DNA from: Oscillospiraceae bacterium
GTDB taxonomy: Bacteria; Bacillota; Clostridia; Oscillospirales; Ruminococcaceae
Direction of reading: 5' to 3'
Length of the DNA stretch: 7,651 bases
Assembly: GCA_031260615.1 (NCBI GenBank)
Contig: JAISLG010000038.1
Span: forward strand, 1 to 7,651
The first letter of the stretch is position 1. Each line of letters opens with the position of its first letter. Under the pieces are notes generated by a model. It ran no database searches. It was given only the letters and a program-made list of their open reading frames with translations, and was not told the origin of the DNA. This document shows positions 1 to 6,383 of this stretch, in pieces. Made by a program: the position numbers and the translations under genes.

Positions 1-312
1 GTTTGCAAGCGCAATATCGAATCCGCGTTCAATCGCGGCGAGTGTCGGCACGATACCGATACTGCCCACGAGCGCGTTTAACACAAGCGTATTTTCGGGT
101 GCGGTGTCGATTATATGCAGTATCCTGTCGATACTTGTCGCTGTACGCGGAACATTAAATTCACGCGCCTGTGTTTCGAGGAGTGCAGTATTCCGATACC
201 CAGACAACGCGTAGATACCGTATTCGTATTCAGTCCCACGCAAACAACGGCAGACTTCAAGTGTCTGCCGTCCGATTGAACCTGTCGAGCCGAGTATAAT
301 AAGATTACGCAT
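1..312 (-). CDS. dxr: 1-deoxy-D-xylulose 5-phosphate reductoisomerase, N-terminal part (runs off left edge)
   Basis: Dxr converts DXP to MEP with NADPH and is the committed step of the non-mevalonate isoprenoid pathway; it is cytosolic. The 104 visible codons translate from ATG at 312. They show the N-terminal dinucleotide-binding motif ILGSTGSIG (residues 6-14) and the conserved block NALVGSIGIVPTLAAIERG leading to IALAN at the window edge, where the family continues with KE. The catalytic and metal-binding part lies outside. The start fits the family, which begins a few residues before LGSTGSIG, but no good ribosome binding site precedes it. The gene lies 43 nt after purA, so it may be read with it. 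Oddity: from memory of the B. subtilis and E. coli proteins, the stretch between residue 52 and NALVG is about 21 residues shorter than usual, and SGYRN has one extra residue compared with the usual G-(K/R)-N. Identification is confident; whether the enzyme is typical is not. Confidence 0.93.
   Translation of the reverse strand, partial: MRNLIILGSTGSIGRQTLEVCRCLRGTEYEYGIYALSGYRNTALLETQAREFNVPRTATSIDRILHIIDTAPENTLVLNALVGSIGIVPTLAAIERGFDIALAN
247..271. repeat. Perfect 9-bp inverted repeat inside dxr
   Basis: The two 9-base arms (247-255 and 263-271, ACGGCAGAC and its complement) are exactly complementary around a 7-base loop. In the dxr mRNA this would form a GC-rich hairpin about 40-65 nt after the start codon. 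It lies wholly inside codons for ordinary Dxr residues, so it may be chance. No U-run follows, so it is not a terminator. Confidence 0.4.
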
Positions 313-355
313 AGTTACCGCAATATAATGATGTTTCCTACTTTAACGATTTACC

Positions 356-1630
356 TTAGTTAATAATGAGTTTATCCCGAGCCGCGCCGTTCCCGATATA
401 TTTCACAGGTGCGCCGCAGAGTTCACCGATACGGGTTAAATATTTCTGACAGGTATCGGGCAAATCCGAGAATACTTTTGCGTTGCCGATGTCCTCTTTG
501 AACCCGTCGAATATTTCGTACACGGGGGAGCATTTCGCGAGTTCCGCAATATCGGCGGGGAAGTCGTGAATTATCGCGCCGTTGTCGGTTTTGTAGGCGG
601 TGCATATTTTGAGGTCACCCGTATTTTTCAGCACATCGAGTTTATTAATCGCGAGGTGGGTTATGCCGTTTACGCGCGTTGCGTATCGGACGATTACGGC
701 ATCGAAGTACCCCGTACGCCGTGGGCGGCCAGTGGTAGTGCCGAATTCCGCGCCGTTTTTTCGTATTATATCACCCTGTTCATTGTCGAGTTCTGTCGGG
801 AACGGACCCATACCAACGCGCGTCGTGTATGCCTTAGCGACACCGACAATTGTCGAAAGCGCGTTCGGACCGACACCAGCACCCAGCGCACTACCTGCGG
901 ATAACGGGTGGGAGGAGGTTACATAGGGGTAAGTTCCGAAGTCGATGTCGAGTAGTGCTGCTTGCGCGCCCTCAAACAATACTTTTTTGTCGGATTTCAG
1001 CGAATTATAGGTTAATACAGACACATCGTCCGCGTATTCTGCGAGTTGCGCCGCGTATTCGGTGTATTCGGCGATTATTTTTTCTGCATCGAGGGGTATA
1101 CCGCCGTATATTTTGGTTATCACGGCGTTTTTTGCGTTAGCGAGCAGATGGAGTTTTTCTTTGAATATTTCAGGGTGAATTAGGTCATAAAAGCGGATAC
1201 CTATGCGGTCGTATTTGTCCACATAGCAAGGACCGATACCGCGCCCCGTAGTGCCGATTTTCGATTCGCCCTTAGACAGTTCCGACAATTTGTCGATTTC
1301 GGTGTGGAAAGGAGTTACGATATGCGCACGGTAATCAATCCGCAAGTTATCAACGGACACGCCACGCGCCTTCAACCCGTTAATCTCGCCGCACAAATCG
1401 CGCGGGTCAAGCACAACCCCCGCTCCGATTAGGCAATGCGTACCCGAGTAAAGAATCCCGGACGGCATCAGGTGCAACTTATAAGTTTCCGCATTATGAA
1501 CGACCGTATGCCCCGCATTGTTGCCCCCTTGCGAGCGCACAACCACATCCGCTTGCCCTGCAAAATAGTCGATTATCTTACCTTTTCCCTCGTCGCCCCA
1601 TTGTGCGCCGACAACAGCCGTACCGTTCAT
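356..1630 (-). CDS. purA: Adenylosuccinate synthetase
   Basis: This cytosolic enzyme joins IMP and aspartate using GTP to make adenylosuccinate, the first step from IMP to AMP. The 424-residue length is normal for the family. Visible hallmarks are the GDEGKGK phosphate-binding loop at residues 12-18 with catalytic Asp13, His41 in NNAGHT, the IMP-binding TTGRGIGP at 127-134, FEGAQAALLDIDFGTYP from 219, GTTTGRPRRTGYFD at 297-310, and the guanine-recognition NKLD at 329-332. All expected motifs are intact. The ATG at 1630 is preceded by a GGGAGA ribosome binding site (1636-1641). It starts 60 nt after the CAP lipoprotein gene and ends 43 nt before dxr. I see no convincing promoter of its own in the 60-nt gap, so it may depend on upstream transcription. 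Confidence 0.98.
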   Translation of the reverse strand: MNGTAVVGAQWGDEGKGKIIDYFAGQADVVVRSQGGNNAGHTVVHNAETYKLHLMPSGILYSGTHCLIGAGVVLDPRDLCGEINGLKARGVSVDNLRIDYRAHIVTPFHTEIDKLSELSKGESKIGTTGRGIGPCYVDKYDRIGIRFYDLIHPEIFKEKLHLLANAKNAVITKIYGGIPLDAEKIIAEYTEYAAQLAEYADDVSVLTYNSLKSDKKVLFEGAQAALLDIDFGTYPYVTSSHPLSAGSALGAGVGPNALSTIVGVAKAYTTRVGMGPFPTELDNEQGDIIRKNGAEFGTTTGRPRRTGYFDAVIVRYATRVNGITHLAINKLDVLKNTGDLKICTAYKTDNGAIIHDFPADIAELAKCSPVYEIFDGFKEDIGNAKVFSDLPDTCQKYLTRIGELCGAPVKYIGNGAARDKLIIN

Positions 1631-1690
1631 TGCAATCTCCCGTAAGTTGTATTTTGTCGAAAAATTTAATTATTTAGTGGGCTGTTGCAA

Positions 1691-2710
1691 TTATGCCTTT
1701 GCCCCGAAGTCCTGTGCGCCGAAAAGGTATGCCGCCCCGTCAATTTGCTTTTCGTATAATCCGACACCTAATTCGACAACTTTCGTACTTAGAATGTTAT
1801 CGCGGTGATGTGCAGAGTTAATCCACCCGTCGAACATTGTAAGCGGCGATTCGTCCCCGTAGTTCATTGTGTAGCCGATATTTTCCGCGTAGGCACGCCA
1901 ATTTTTGGTTGTGAAGTATCCACTCGCGACAATCCGCGACATAACGTCCGCGCCGTCGCGCCGATTGTGGTCGGGGGGCAATTTGCCCCCGTATCCGCTG
2001 TTCCAGTAATCGCCTAAATCAACGCAAAAATCCCGTGCCGCGTTTGCGAGGTATTCATTCCATTTCAGTGCGGCAAGTCCTTTTTGCGCCCGAAACGCGT
2101 TTGTCATTTCAAAAAGTAACCGTTCCCCGTTTCGCGCGGACATAGCGGCAATTTCCCCAGTCGAGCCGGCGTATTTGCGGAGGTTATCGTTTTTGTCCTT
2201 GAATATTTTATTTTTGTCGGATAAGTTGTGATTCGAGTAAGAAAACGTTACAATTCCATTTTTTGTCTGTACAAAGTCAAACGAATTATACGTTCCGTAG
2301 AATGACGTGGTAATTTTCCCGTCCGTGAGTTTCAAATACGGTGCGCCGTTATCGGACGGAGCGACAATTTGAGGTTGTTCGGTTGTTTTCGGCTCAGTAG
2401 TTTTCGCGGTGGTCTTGGTAGTGGTTTTTTTCGTTGTGACGGTGTTGTTTGAGTCATTTTCTTGCGTAGTTACCGCATTTGTTTCCGTTTCAGTTCGGCT
2501 AACGGTCGGCGTATCGATAACTGTTTCCGTTTTGGTTTCGGTAGTCGGAGTTATCGCGGTAACGGTAGTTTTCGCCTTAGTTGCCGTAGTTCTCGACAAC
2601 CGCGCAGTAGCGGTATTATCCCCTCCGTCAGTATATTCGCAAGCCGAAAAGAATATGCAAACCGCGAAAAGCAACGGGAAAGCGACAATTTGTTTAATAA
2701 ATTTGCCCAT
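1691..2710 (-). CDS. Secreted CAP-domain (SCP/YkwD-like) lipoprotein with Thr-rich stalk
   Basis: The product has 339 residues. Residues 1-24 form a lipoprotein signal peptide: Lys near the start, a hydrophobic core, then FSAC with Cys24 as the lipidation site. Residues about 30-112 are a Thr-rich, low-complexity stalk likely to span the cell wall. A short beta-rich region follows at about 120-185. The C-terminal CAP domain (about 196-336) shows His248 in DHNRRDG, AENIG at 275-279, and DGWINSAHHRDNIL at 294-307, which contains the family's H-R-x-N-I-L. These supply the His/Glu cavity residues typical of CAP domains. Family members are extracellular; functions vary and no substrate can be named here. 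The start overlaps the end of the RNHCP gene by 17 nt, and a GAGGG site lies 11-15 nt upstream of the ATG, so translation is probably coupled. The protein should be anchored to the outer face of the membrane. Confidence 0.9.
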   Translation of the reverse strand: MGKFIKQIVAFPLLFAVCIFFSACEYTDGGDNTATARLSRTTATKAKTTVTAITPTTETKTETVIDTPTVSRTETETNAVTTQENDSNNTVTTKKTTTKTTAKTTEPKTTEQPQIVAPSDNGAPYLKLTDGKITTSFYGTYNSFDFVQTKNGIVTFSYSNHNLSDKNKIFKDKNDNLRKYAGSTGEIAAMSARNGERLLFEMTNAFRAQKGLAALKWNEYLANAARDFCVDLGDYWNSGYGGKLPPDHNRRDGADVMSRIVASGYFTTKNWRAYAENIGYTMNYGDESPLTMFDGWINSAHHRDNILSTKVVELGVGLYEKQIDGAAYLFGAQDFGAKA

Positions 2711-3002
2711 TCGCGGAAACCCTCAAAATCAACTCGTAATCGTCGTCAACGGCGACCACATTCCTATGCGTGTACCCGCATTTATCGCATTGGTATGCGA
2801 TTTGTTCCTTCTTCCCCGTGTAATACCCGACGGGGTTCATTACGCCGTGGCATTCGCAAGCCCTATCGCCGGGGTTCACGTCCAAATGCATTGAACGCAA
2901 ACAAACCCGACAGTGGTCGCGCACAGTGCCTGTTAGCGGCGGGTTATCGCCTCCGCAGTATTCGCAAACGAAACCGCCGCCGCGCATTGTAAAAGTTTTC
3001 AT
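2694..3002 (-). CDS. RNHCP-domain small zinc-binding-type protein
   Basis: This 102-residue protein is rich in Cys and His: FVCEYCGG (Cys13, Cys16), RDHCRVC (29-34), MHLD with His39, NPGDRACECHG (Cys49, Cys51, His52) and YQCDKCGYTHRN (Cys72, Cys75, His79). The order Cys-x2-Cys, R-(N/D)-H-C-x2-C-L, then H-(V/L)-D-V-x-PGDRA and a second Cys-x2-Cys matches the RNHCP family, here with RDHC instead of RNHC. The Cys pairs suggest a metal-binding ribbon; the family's function is unknown to me. I chose the ATG at 3002 because family members begin about ten residues before F-x-C-x2-C. No good ribosome binding site precedes it. The jag stop is 16 nt upstream, and an in-frame GTG at 3017 one base after that stop is an alternative start. 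The 3' end overlaps the CAP lipoprotein start by 17 nt. Confidence 0.85.
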   Translation of the reverse strand: MKTFTMRGGGFVCEYCGGDNPPLTGTVRDHCRVCLRSMHLDVNPGDRACECHGVMNPVGYYTGKKEQIAYQCDKCGYTHRNVVAVDDDYELILRVSANGQIY

Positions 3003-3018
3003 TTCATAATTCAGCACA

Positions 3019-4458
3019 TTAAATGTCAATTTTCCCGAACGAAAAGCCCTTTTCGAGTTCCTTTGCGTAATCGGAGTAATTCGGCTTCTCACTCGGCGTT
3101 TCGGGGTTCGAGCGTATCTCGTTTGCGCGTTCGGTACGCGCCGAATACGGTGCGCGCTTTTCGGTGTGTTCGTTAAACGTACGTTGCGGACGGTCATTTT
3201 TGTCGTTGTATGTCCGATTAGGTCGGTCGTTATTGAAACGAGGGCGGTCGCCCCTATCATTTCTGTCGCCCCTGTCCGAACGTCCGTACCTTGAATTAGC
3301 GTGGTCGTTGCCTGTTTTCCGATACACGGCGGTTGGGTTAAACGTATCCGAGGGGCTACTCTTATAATAAACGACAATTTTACGGAACGGTTCTTCGCCC
3401 GTACTTTCGGAGTACACTCCTTTGTCATTCGCGGTATTCACACGTCCGTGAACAATGCACCGTTCTTCGGGCGGCATCGGGTCGAGGAAAATCCGTCGCT
3501 TTGTTTCGGCAACCTTCGACACGGCGTTATCCGCGATACTGTGAAGCGCAGTAATCCGTTTCTCACGATATTCCCCATAGTTAAGGCGAAAACGCGCCCT
3601 TGGAGCGTGCTTGCCCTGTCCATTCGCGGACGCAAGGGTAGCGAGGTATTGGAGCGAATCCAGCACTTCACCGTGTTTCCCGAACAATTTTTCAAAACCC
3701 GTCCCTGTGACGGTAAACATCGGGCAATCGAGGTCCAAATCGGGGTATTCATCCGCCTCGGATATGGTAATCTTCACATTTTCCGCGCCGAACGCAGTCA
3801 ACACGGCGATGCAATAATCGCGTGCGCGGTCGTACACGTCCTTTTCGTCTGTGTAACGCGCAACTTTATGTTCGCGCTGTTTTTTCGGTTGCTGTGCGGT
3901 AATCTCGGCTTTTTCGGTTTTGACGGGCTTGACGGGTTTCGGAGCAACGGGAGCGGCACGTTTCGGTGCGCGTGAATTTTCTGCACGCGGTTTCGGCACA
4001 GTAACCCTAATTTCCGTGCTAACCGCCGCATTTTCCGTATTCCCCTGCGCGTTACGGAACTCCTCGAAAGACGGGATATTCGCGGCAGTGCGCGGAGGTT
4101 TAGACGGAGCGGATTTTTTTTCGGTAATATCCGCAATGTTATCAATGGGTTTCGCCACCGCAGGCGCGGTAGTTTGCGCCTTAGCAATCGACTTTTCGGC
4201 AGTCCGCGCCGCAGTGCTGGGCAACGCTTTGCGTTTAAGTTCGCTGTTATTCACTTCGATACCGAGTATGTCGAGGTCGTCCTGTTTAATGAACGCGCGA
4301 ATGCGGTAATCGCCCTTTAACTTGCCGAAAAACCCTTTTTTCGGCATCTCAATAGTTTCTGTATTTACGCAGTATTCGGGGATACCCATTTGCGCGAAAT
4401 AAACTTTGGCATCTGCCTTTGCCAATTCGAGGTCTTTTGAAATAAATTCCTTTTCCAT
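3019..4458 (-). CDS. jag: Jag/KhpB RNA-binding protein (Jag_N, KH and R3H domains)
   Basis: This 479-residue protein has the order of the SpoIIIJ-associated Jag/KhpB family. Jag_N is at about 1-55, with KKGFFGKLKGDYRIRAF. A long Ala/Lys/Pro-rich linker follows at about 70-198. The KH domain is at about 205-298, with the GKHG loop at 260-263 and LDSLQYLA after it. The R3H domain is at about 300-366, with PMPPEERCIVHGR carrying Arg333-x3-His337. The last 110 residues are a low-complexity tail rich in Arg, Asp, Gly and Asn, with repeated RSDRGDRN-like units, unusual for the family and likely disordered. Jag proteins bind RNA in the cytoplasm and affect cell elongation and division in several Firmicutes. 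ATG 4458 is chosen because AAGGGA lies just upstream and the Jag_N domain starts there. The open frame continues upstream to 4908, but that part is yidC read out of frame. It starts 37 nt after yidC. Confidence 0.93.
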   Translation of the reverse strand: MEKEFISKDLELAKADAKVYFAQMGIPEYCVNTETIEMPKKGFFGKLKGDYRIRAFIKQDDLDILGIEVNNSELKRKALPSTAARTAEKSIAKAQTTAPAVAKPIDNIADITEKKSAPSKPPRTAANIPSFEEFRNAQGNTENAAVSTEIRVTVPKPRAENSRAPKRAAPVAPKPVKPVKTEKAEITAQQPKKQREHKVARYTDEKDVYDRARDYCIAVLTAFGAENVKITISEADEYPDLDLDCPMFTVTGTGFEKLFGKHGEVLDSLQYLATLASANGQGKHAPRARFRLNYGEYREKRITALHSIADNAVSKVAETKRRIFLDPMPPEERCIVHGRVNTANDKGVYSESTGEEPFRKIVVYYKSSPSDTFNPTAVYRKTGNDHANSRYGRSDRGDRNDRGDRPRFNNDRPNRTYNDKNDRPQRTFNEHTEKRAPYSARTERANEIRSNPETPSEKPNYSDYAKELEKGFSFGKIDI

Positions 4459-4495
4459 TTTTCCCTTGATGTTCGTGTTGAACAATATTTGAAGA

Positions 4496-6109
4496 TTACT
4501 TTTTCTTTTTATTTTTGCCTTTGTTGCCGCTATTTTTGGAACTGCCGTTGCCGCCGTACTTGCCGTTGTTACCGCCGCCGCTATTACCTGACGACCCCTT
4601 ATTGCCTGAACTGCCTGAATTGCCATTATTGTCTTCGTTGTCGGATTTATCCGCATTTTCGCCATCGTAATCATCTGACGAATTATTTGAAACGCTATCG
4701 GGTTCGAGCGGCTTATCTTTTGGCACGGGGATATTGAGTTTTTGCGCGATAGTTTCCACAGATTCATTCTCATCGGGGTCGCCGTATTTAAGCCTATCCT
4801 CGGCGAAAGCGGCTTCGAGTTTCCGTCTGTTATATTCTTTCTGTTCTTTTCCAGACATCTCAGAAAGGCGTTTTTGTTCGGTAGTACCGTCGTCTTTCTC
4901 GACAACAATCACAGTTTTGTATTTATCCTTAGACTGTTCAAAGGCGAGCCGAGCCTCCTCCCGAATTTTATCGGCGGGGAAGAATTTATAGAAGAACAAA
5001 CTTTGTGCAATCGAGAAAATATACCCGATACCCCAGTAGAATCCCGCACCGGCAGGCACGGTAAAACTAATCCAAAGGGAGAAAACGGGCGAGAAGAACA
5101 GCATAAACTTCATACCCGGGGTTTTACTCTGCGTTTCCGCGGCATCGGGCATTGTTTTTTTCATAACCCATTGGCTGACAAAAACCGACAAAGACGAGAA
5201 CAGGAAAGCGAGTATCGGAATAAGGACGAGCGGTTCGGCGGCAAATCGGGGTATTTTGCCGAGGTTAAGCCCACAGAAGTACATATTACTCTGCATATCC
5301 TTGACATTGCCGACCAAATCGGGGTATTCATCGAACCGTTCCCCGGTGAAAGCCTCGGGGTTATCGGCGTAACTTTGTAGCGCGTAGAGTTCGCCTTGCA
5401 AGCCTTTTGTGTAGTAATTTTGGAGTTTAACGAGGGAAGTTCTGAGTTCTTTGGAGATAGCGACGGGCGGAGTTTTACCTGTAAACGCACCCATATTATT
5501 TTTGACAAGCGCACCGAAAGTTTCGCGGTCGGTAACGGATAGCCCGTTATCGCCGACAAGGGGAGTTTTGCCATTGGTTTCTTGGTGTTCGGCAATTTTA
5601 TCGAGGTCTTTTTGGGTGATAGTCACGCCATTTTCGGTCAACCACGCGATGATATTGTTAAGGTCGTCGTTGCTTGAATTGAGGATGGCTTTTGCGGTAT
5701 CCGTTTCGTAAGCGACGTCTTTAACGAGGCTGATTTGGGTTTTCGGGAGGTGTTCAAAGTGTGTGAGGGGCTTATAAACGACATCGAGCATACCGAACAA
5801 AATCAGCATAATGATGAGCATAGAGCCACAACCGCCGAACGGGTTATACCCCTCGGCTTGGAGTTTAGTAAGTTCTTCTTGTTGTTTAGCGCGGTCGTTC
5901 GCGTATTTTTTTTGTATCTCGCGCATACGCGGGGCAAAGAGCTGCGACTTTGCCATATTTTTCTGTTGTCTGAGAGCCATCGGAAGCATAGCGAACTTCA
6001 CGATGAGCGTAAATATCAGAACCGCAATTCCGAAGTTCCCTACAAGGGAATAGAACGCCCACATTAAGTAACCAAGCGGCGTTCCGATTAGAGAATATAA
6101 CCAAGTAAT
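4496..6109 (-). CDS. yidC: YidC/Oxa1 membrane protein insertase, probable AUU start
   Basis: YidC inserts and folds membrane proteins, alone or with SecYEG. With an AUU start the product has 537 residues. An amphipathic segment LYSLIGTPLGYLMW is followed by TM1 (about 23-45) with IFTLIVKFAMLP. Lys38 there takes the place of the groove Arg of Gram-positive homologues. Then come a charged cytoplasmic hairpin (QQKNMAKSQLFAPRMREIQKKYAN), TM2 (about 95-113) ending KPLTHF, an unusually large extracellular loop of about 175 residues, and TM3-TM5 (about 291-375). The cytoplasmic tail of about 160 residues is acidic, then Gly/Asn/Ser-rich, and ends in KGKNKKKK, as in tails that contact ribosomes. The first in-frame ATG (6064) would cut off the conserved LYSLIGTPLGYL and has no ribosome binding site. 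The in-frame ATT at 6107-6109 lies 10 nt after AAGGA, and a stop is at 6125-6127. There is no lipoprotein signal. The gene is certain; the start is inferred. Confidence 0.93.
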   Translation of the reverse strand: MTWLYSLIGTPLGYLMWAFYSLVGNFGIAVLIFTLIVKFAMLPMALRQQKNMAKSQLFAPRMREIQKKYANDRAKQQEELTKLQAEGYNPFGGCGSMLIIMLILFGMLDVVYKPLTHFEHLPKTQISLVKDVAYETDTAKAILNSSNDDLNNIIAWLTENGVTITQKDLDKIAEHQETNGKTPLVGDNGLSVTDRETFGALVKNNMGAFTGKTPPVAISKELRTSLVKLQNYYTKGLQGELYALQSYADNPEAFTGERFDEYPDLVGNVKDMQSNMYFCGLNLGKIPRFAAEPLVLIPILAFLFSSLSVFVSQWVMKKTMPDAAETQSKTPGMKFMLFFSPVFSLWISFTVPAGAGFYWGIGYIFSIAQSLFFYKFFPADKIREEARLAFEQSKDKYKTVIVVEKDDGTTEQKRLSEMSGKEQKEYNRRKLEAAFAEDRLKYGDPDENESVETIAQKLNIPVPKDKPLEPDSVSNNSSDDYDGENADKSDNEDNNGNSGSSGNKGSSGNSGGGNNGKYGGNGSSKNSGNKGKNKKKK

Positions 6110-6118
6110 AGTGAATAG

Positions 6119-6126
6119 TTCCTTTT
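6119..6126 (-). promoter_or_regulatory. Ribosome binding site for yidC (decides the start)
   Basis: AAAAGGAA on the minus strand lies between the in-frame TAA at 6125-6127 and the first codons of the conserved YidC N-terminus. Its AAGGA core ends 10 nt before the ATT at 6107-6109 and 55 nt before the first ATG. No ATG, GTG or TTG is in frame between the stop and 6064. Confidence 0.6.
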
Positions 6127-6163
6127 ATTATGGTGAGGTAATTTGTTGGCTGTACAAAGTGAA

Positions 6164-6382
6164 TTATTTACGTTCGGGAACGGGGTCGAAGCCTCCGTCG
6201 GAGAACGGGTTACAACGGCAAACGCGCCGAAACGCGAGCCAACCGCCCTTCCAAAACCCGAACCGCGTAATCGCGGTGAGCGCGTATTCGGAGCAAGACG
6301 GGTTAAATCTGCAATATCGTGGCAACCAACGCGAGAACGTGGCACGATACGCTTTAATGGGCAGGATTAAAATATATTTCAT
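6164..6382 (-). CDS. yidD: Membrane protein insertion efficiency factor YidD
   Basis: YidD is a small membrane-associated protein thought to help YidC-dependent insertion. The 72-residue sequence shows the family signature: LPRYCRFNPSCSEYALTAI with Cys24 and Cys30, then GFWKGGWLAFRRVCRCNPF with Cys55 and Cys57, and a GGFDPVP end. Length is normal. Its ATG follows the rnpA stop by one base (TAA-T-ATG) and lacks a strong ribosome binding site, so it is probably translated by ribosomes finishing rnpA. The yidC start lies 54 nt further on. Confidence 0.96.
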   Translation of the reverse strand: MKYILILPIKAYRATFSRWLPRYCRFNPSCSEYALTAITRFGFWKGGWLAFRRVCRCNPFSDGGFDPVPERK

Positions 6383-6383
6383 A

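Noticed and set aside
1631..1690. Separate purA promoter (TTGCAA, 16 bp, TAAATT)
   Set aside because: Both boxes match only four of six bases, which is expected by chance in AT-rich DNA.
2409..2992. Plus-strand open frames opposite the lipoprotein and RNHCP genes
   Set aside because: They are shadows of the Thr-rich stalk and Cys-rich gene, with low-complexity Val/Ser or Arg/Ser translations and no recognisable motif.
3003..3428. Longer form of the RNHCP frame reaching into jag
   Set aside because: The upstream residues are jag read out of frame and match no family. The RNHCP domain starts after 3002.
3301..3975. 224-codon plus-strand open frame inside jag
   Set aside because: It is fully antisense to the KH/R3H coding region, has no recognisable domain, and mirrors jag codon structure.
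4459..4908. N-terminal extension of the jag frame up to 4908
   Set aside because: The extra 150 codons are yidC read in another frame. The Jag_N domain begins at the ATG at 4458, which has AAGGGA just upstream.
4742..5380. 212-codon plus-strand open frame inside yidC
   Set aside because: It is antisense to well-supported yidC sequence and its translation resembles no family.
6064..6104. Frameshift at the yidC 5' end explaining the missing ATG (TTG at 6104 in another frame)
   Set aside because: The conserved N-terminal residues run in the main frame up to 6109, so shifting to the TTG frame would break the family match rather than repair it.
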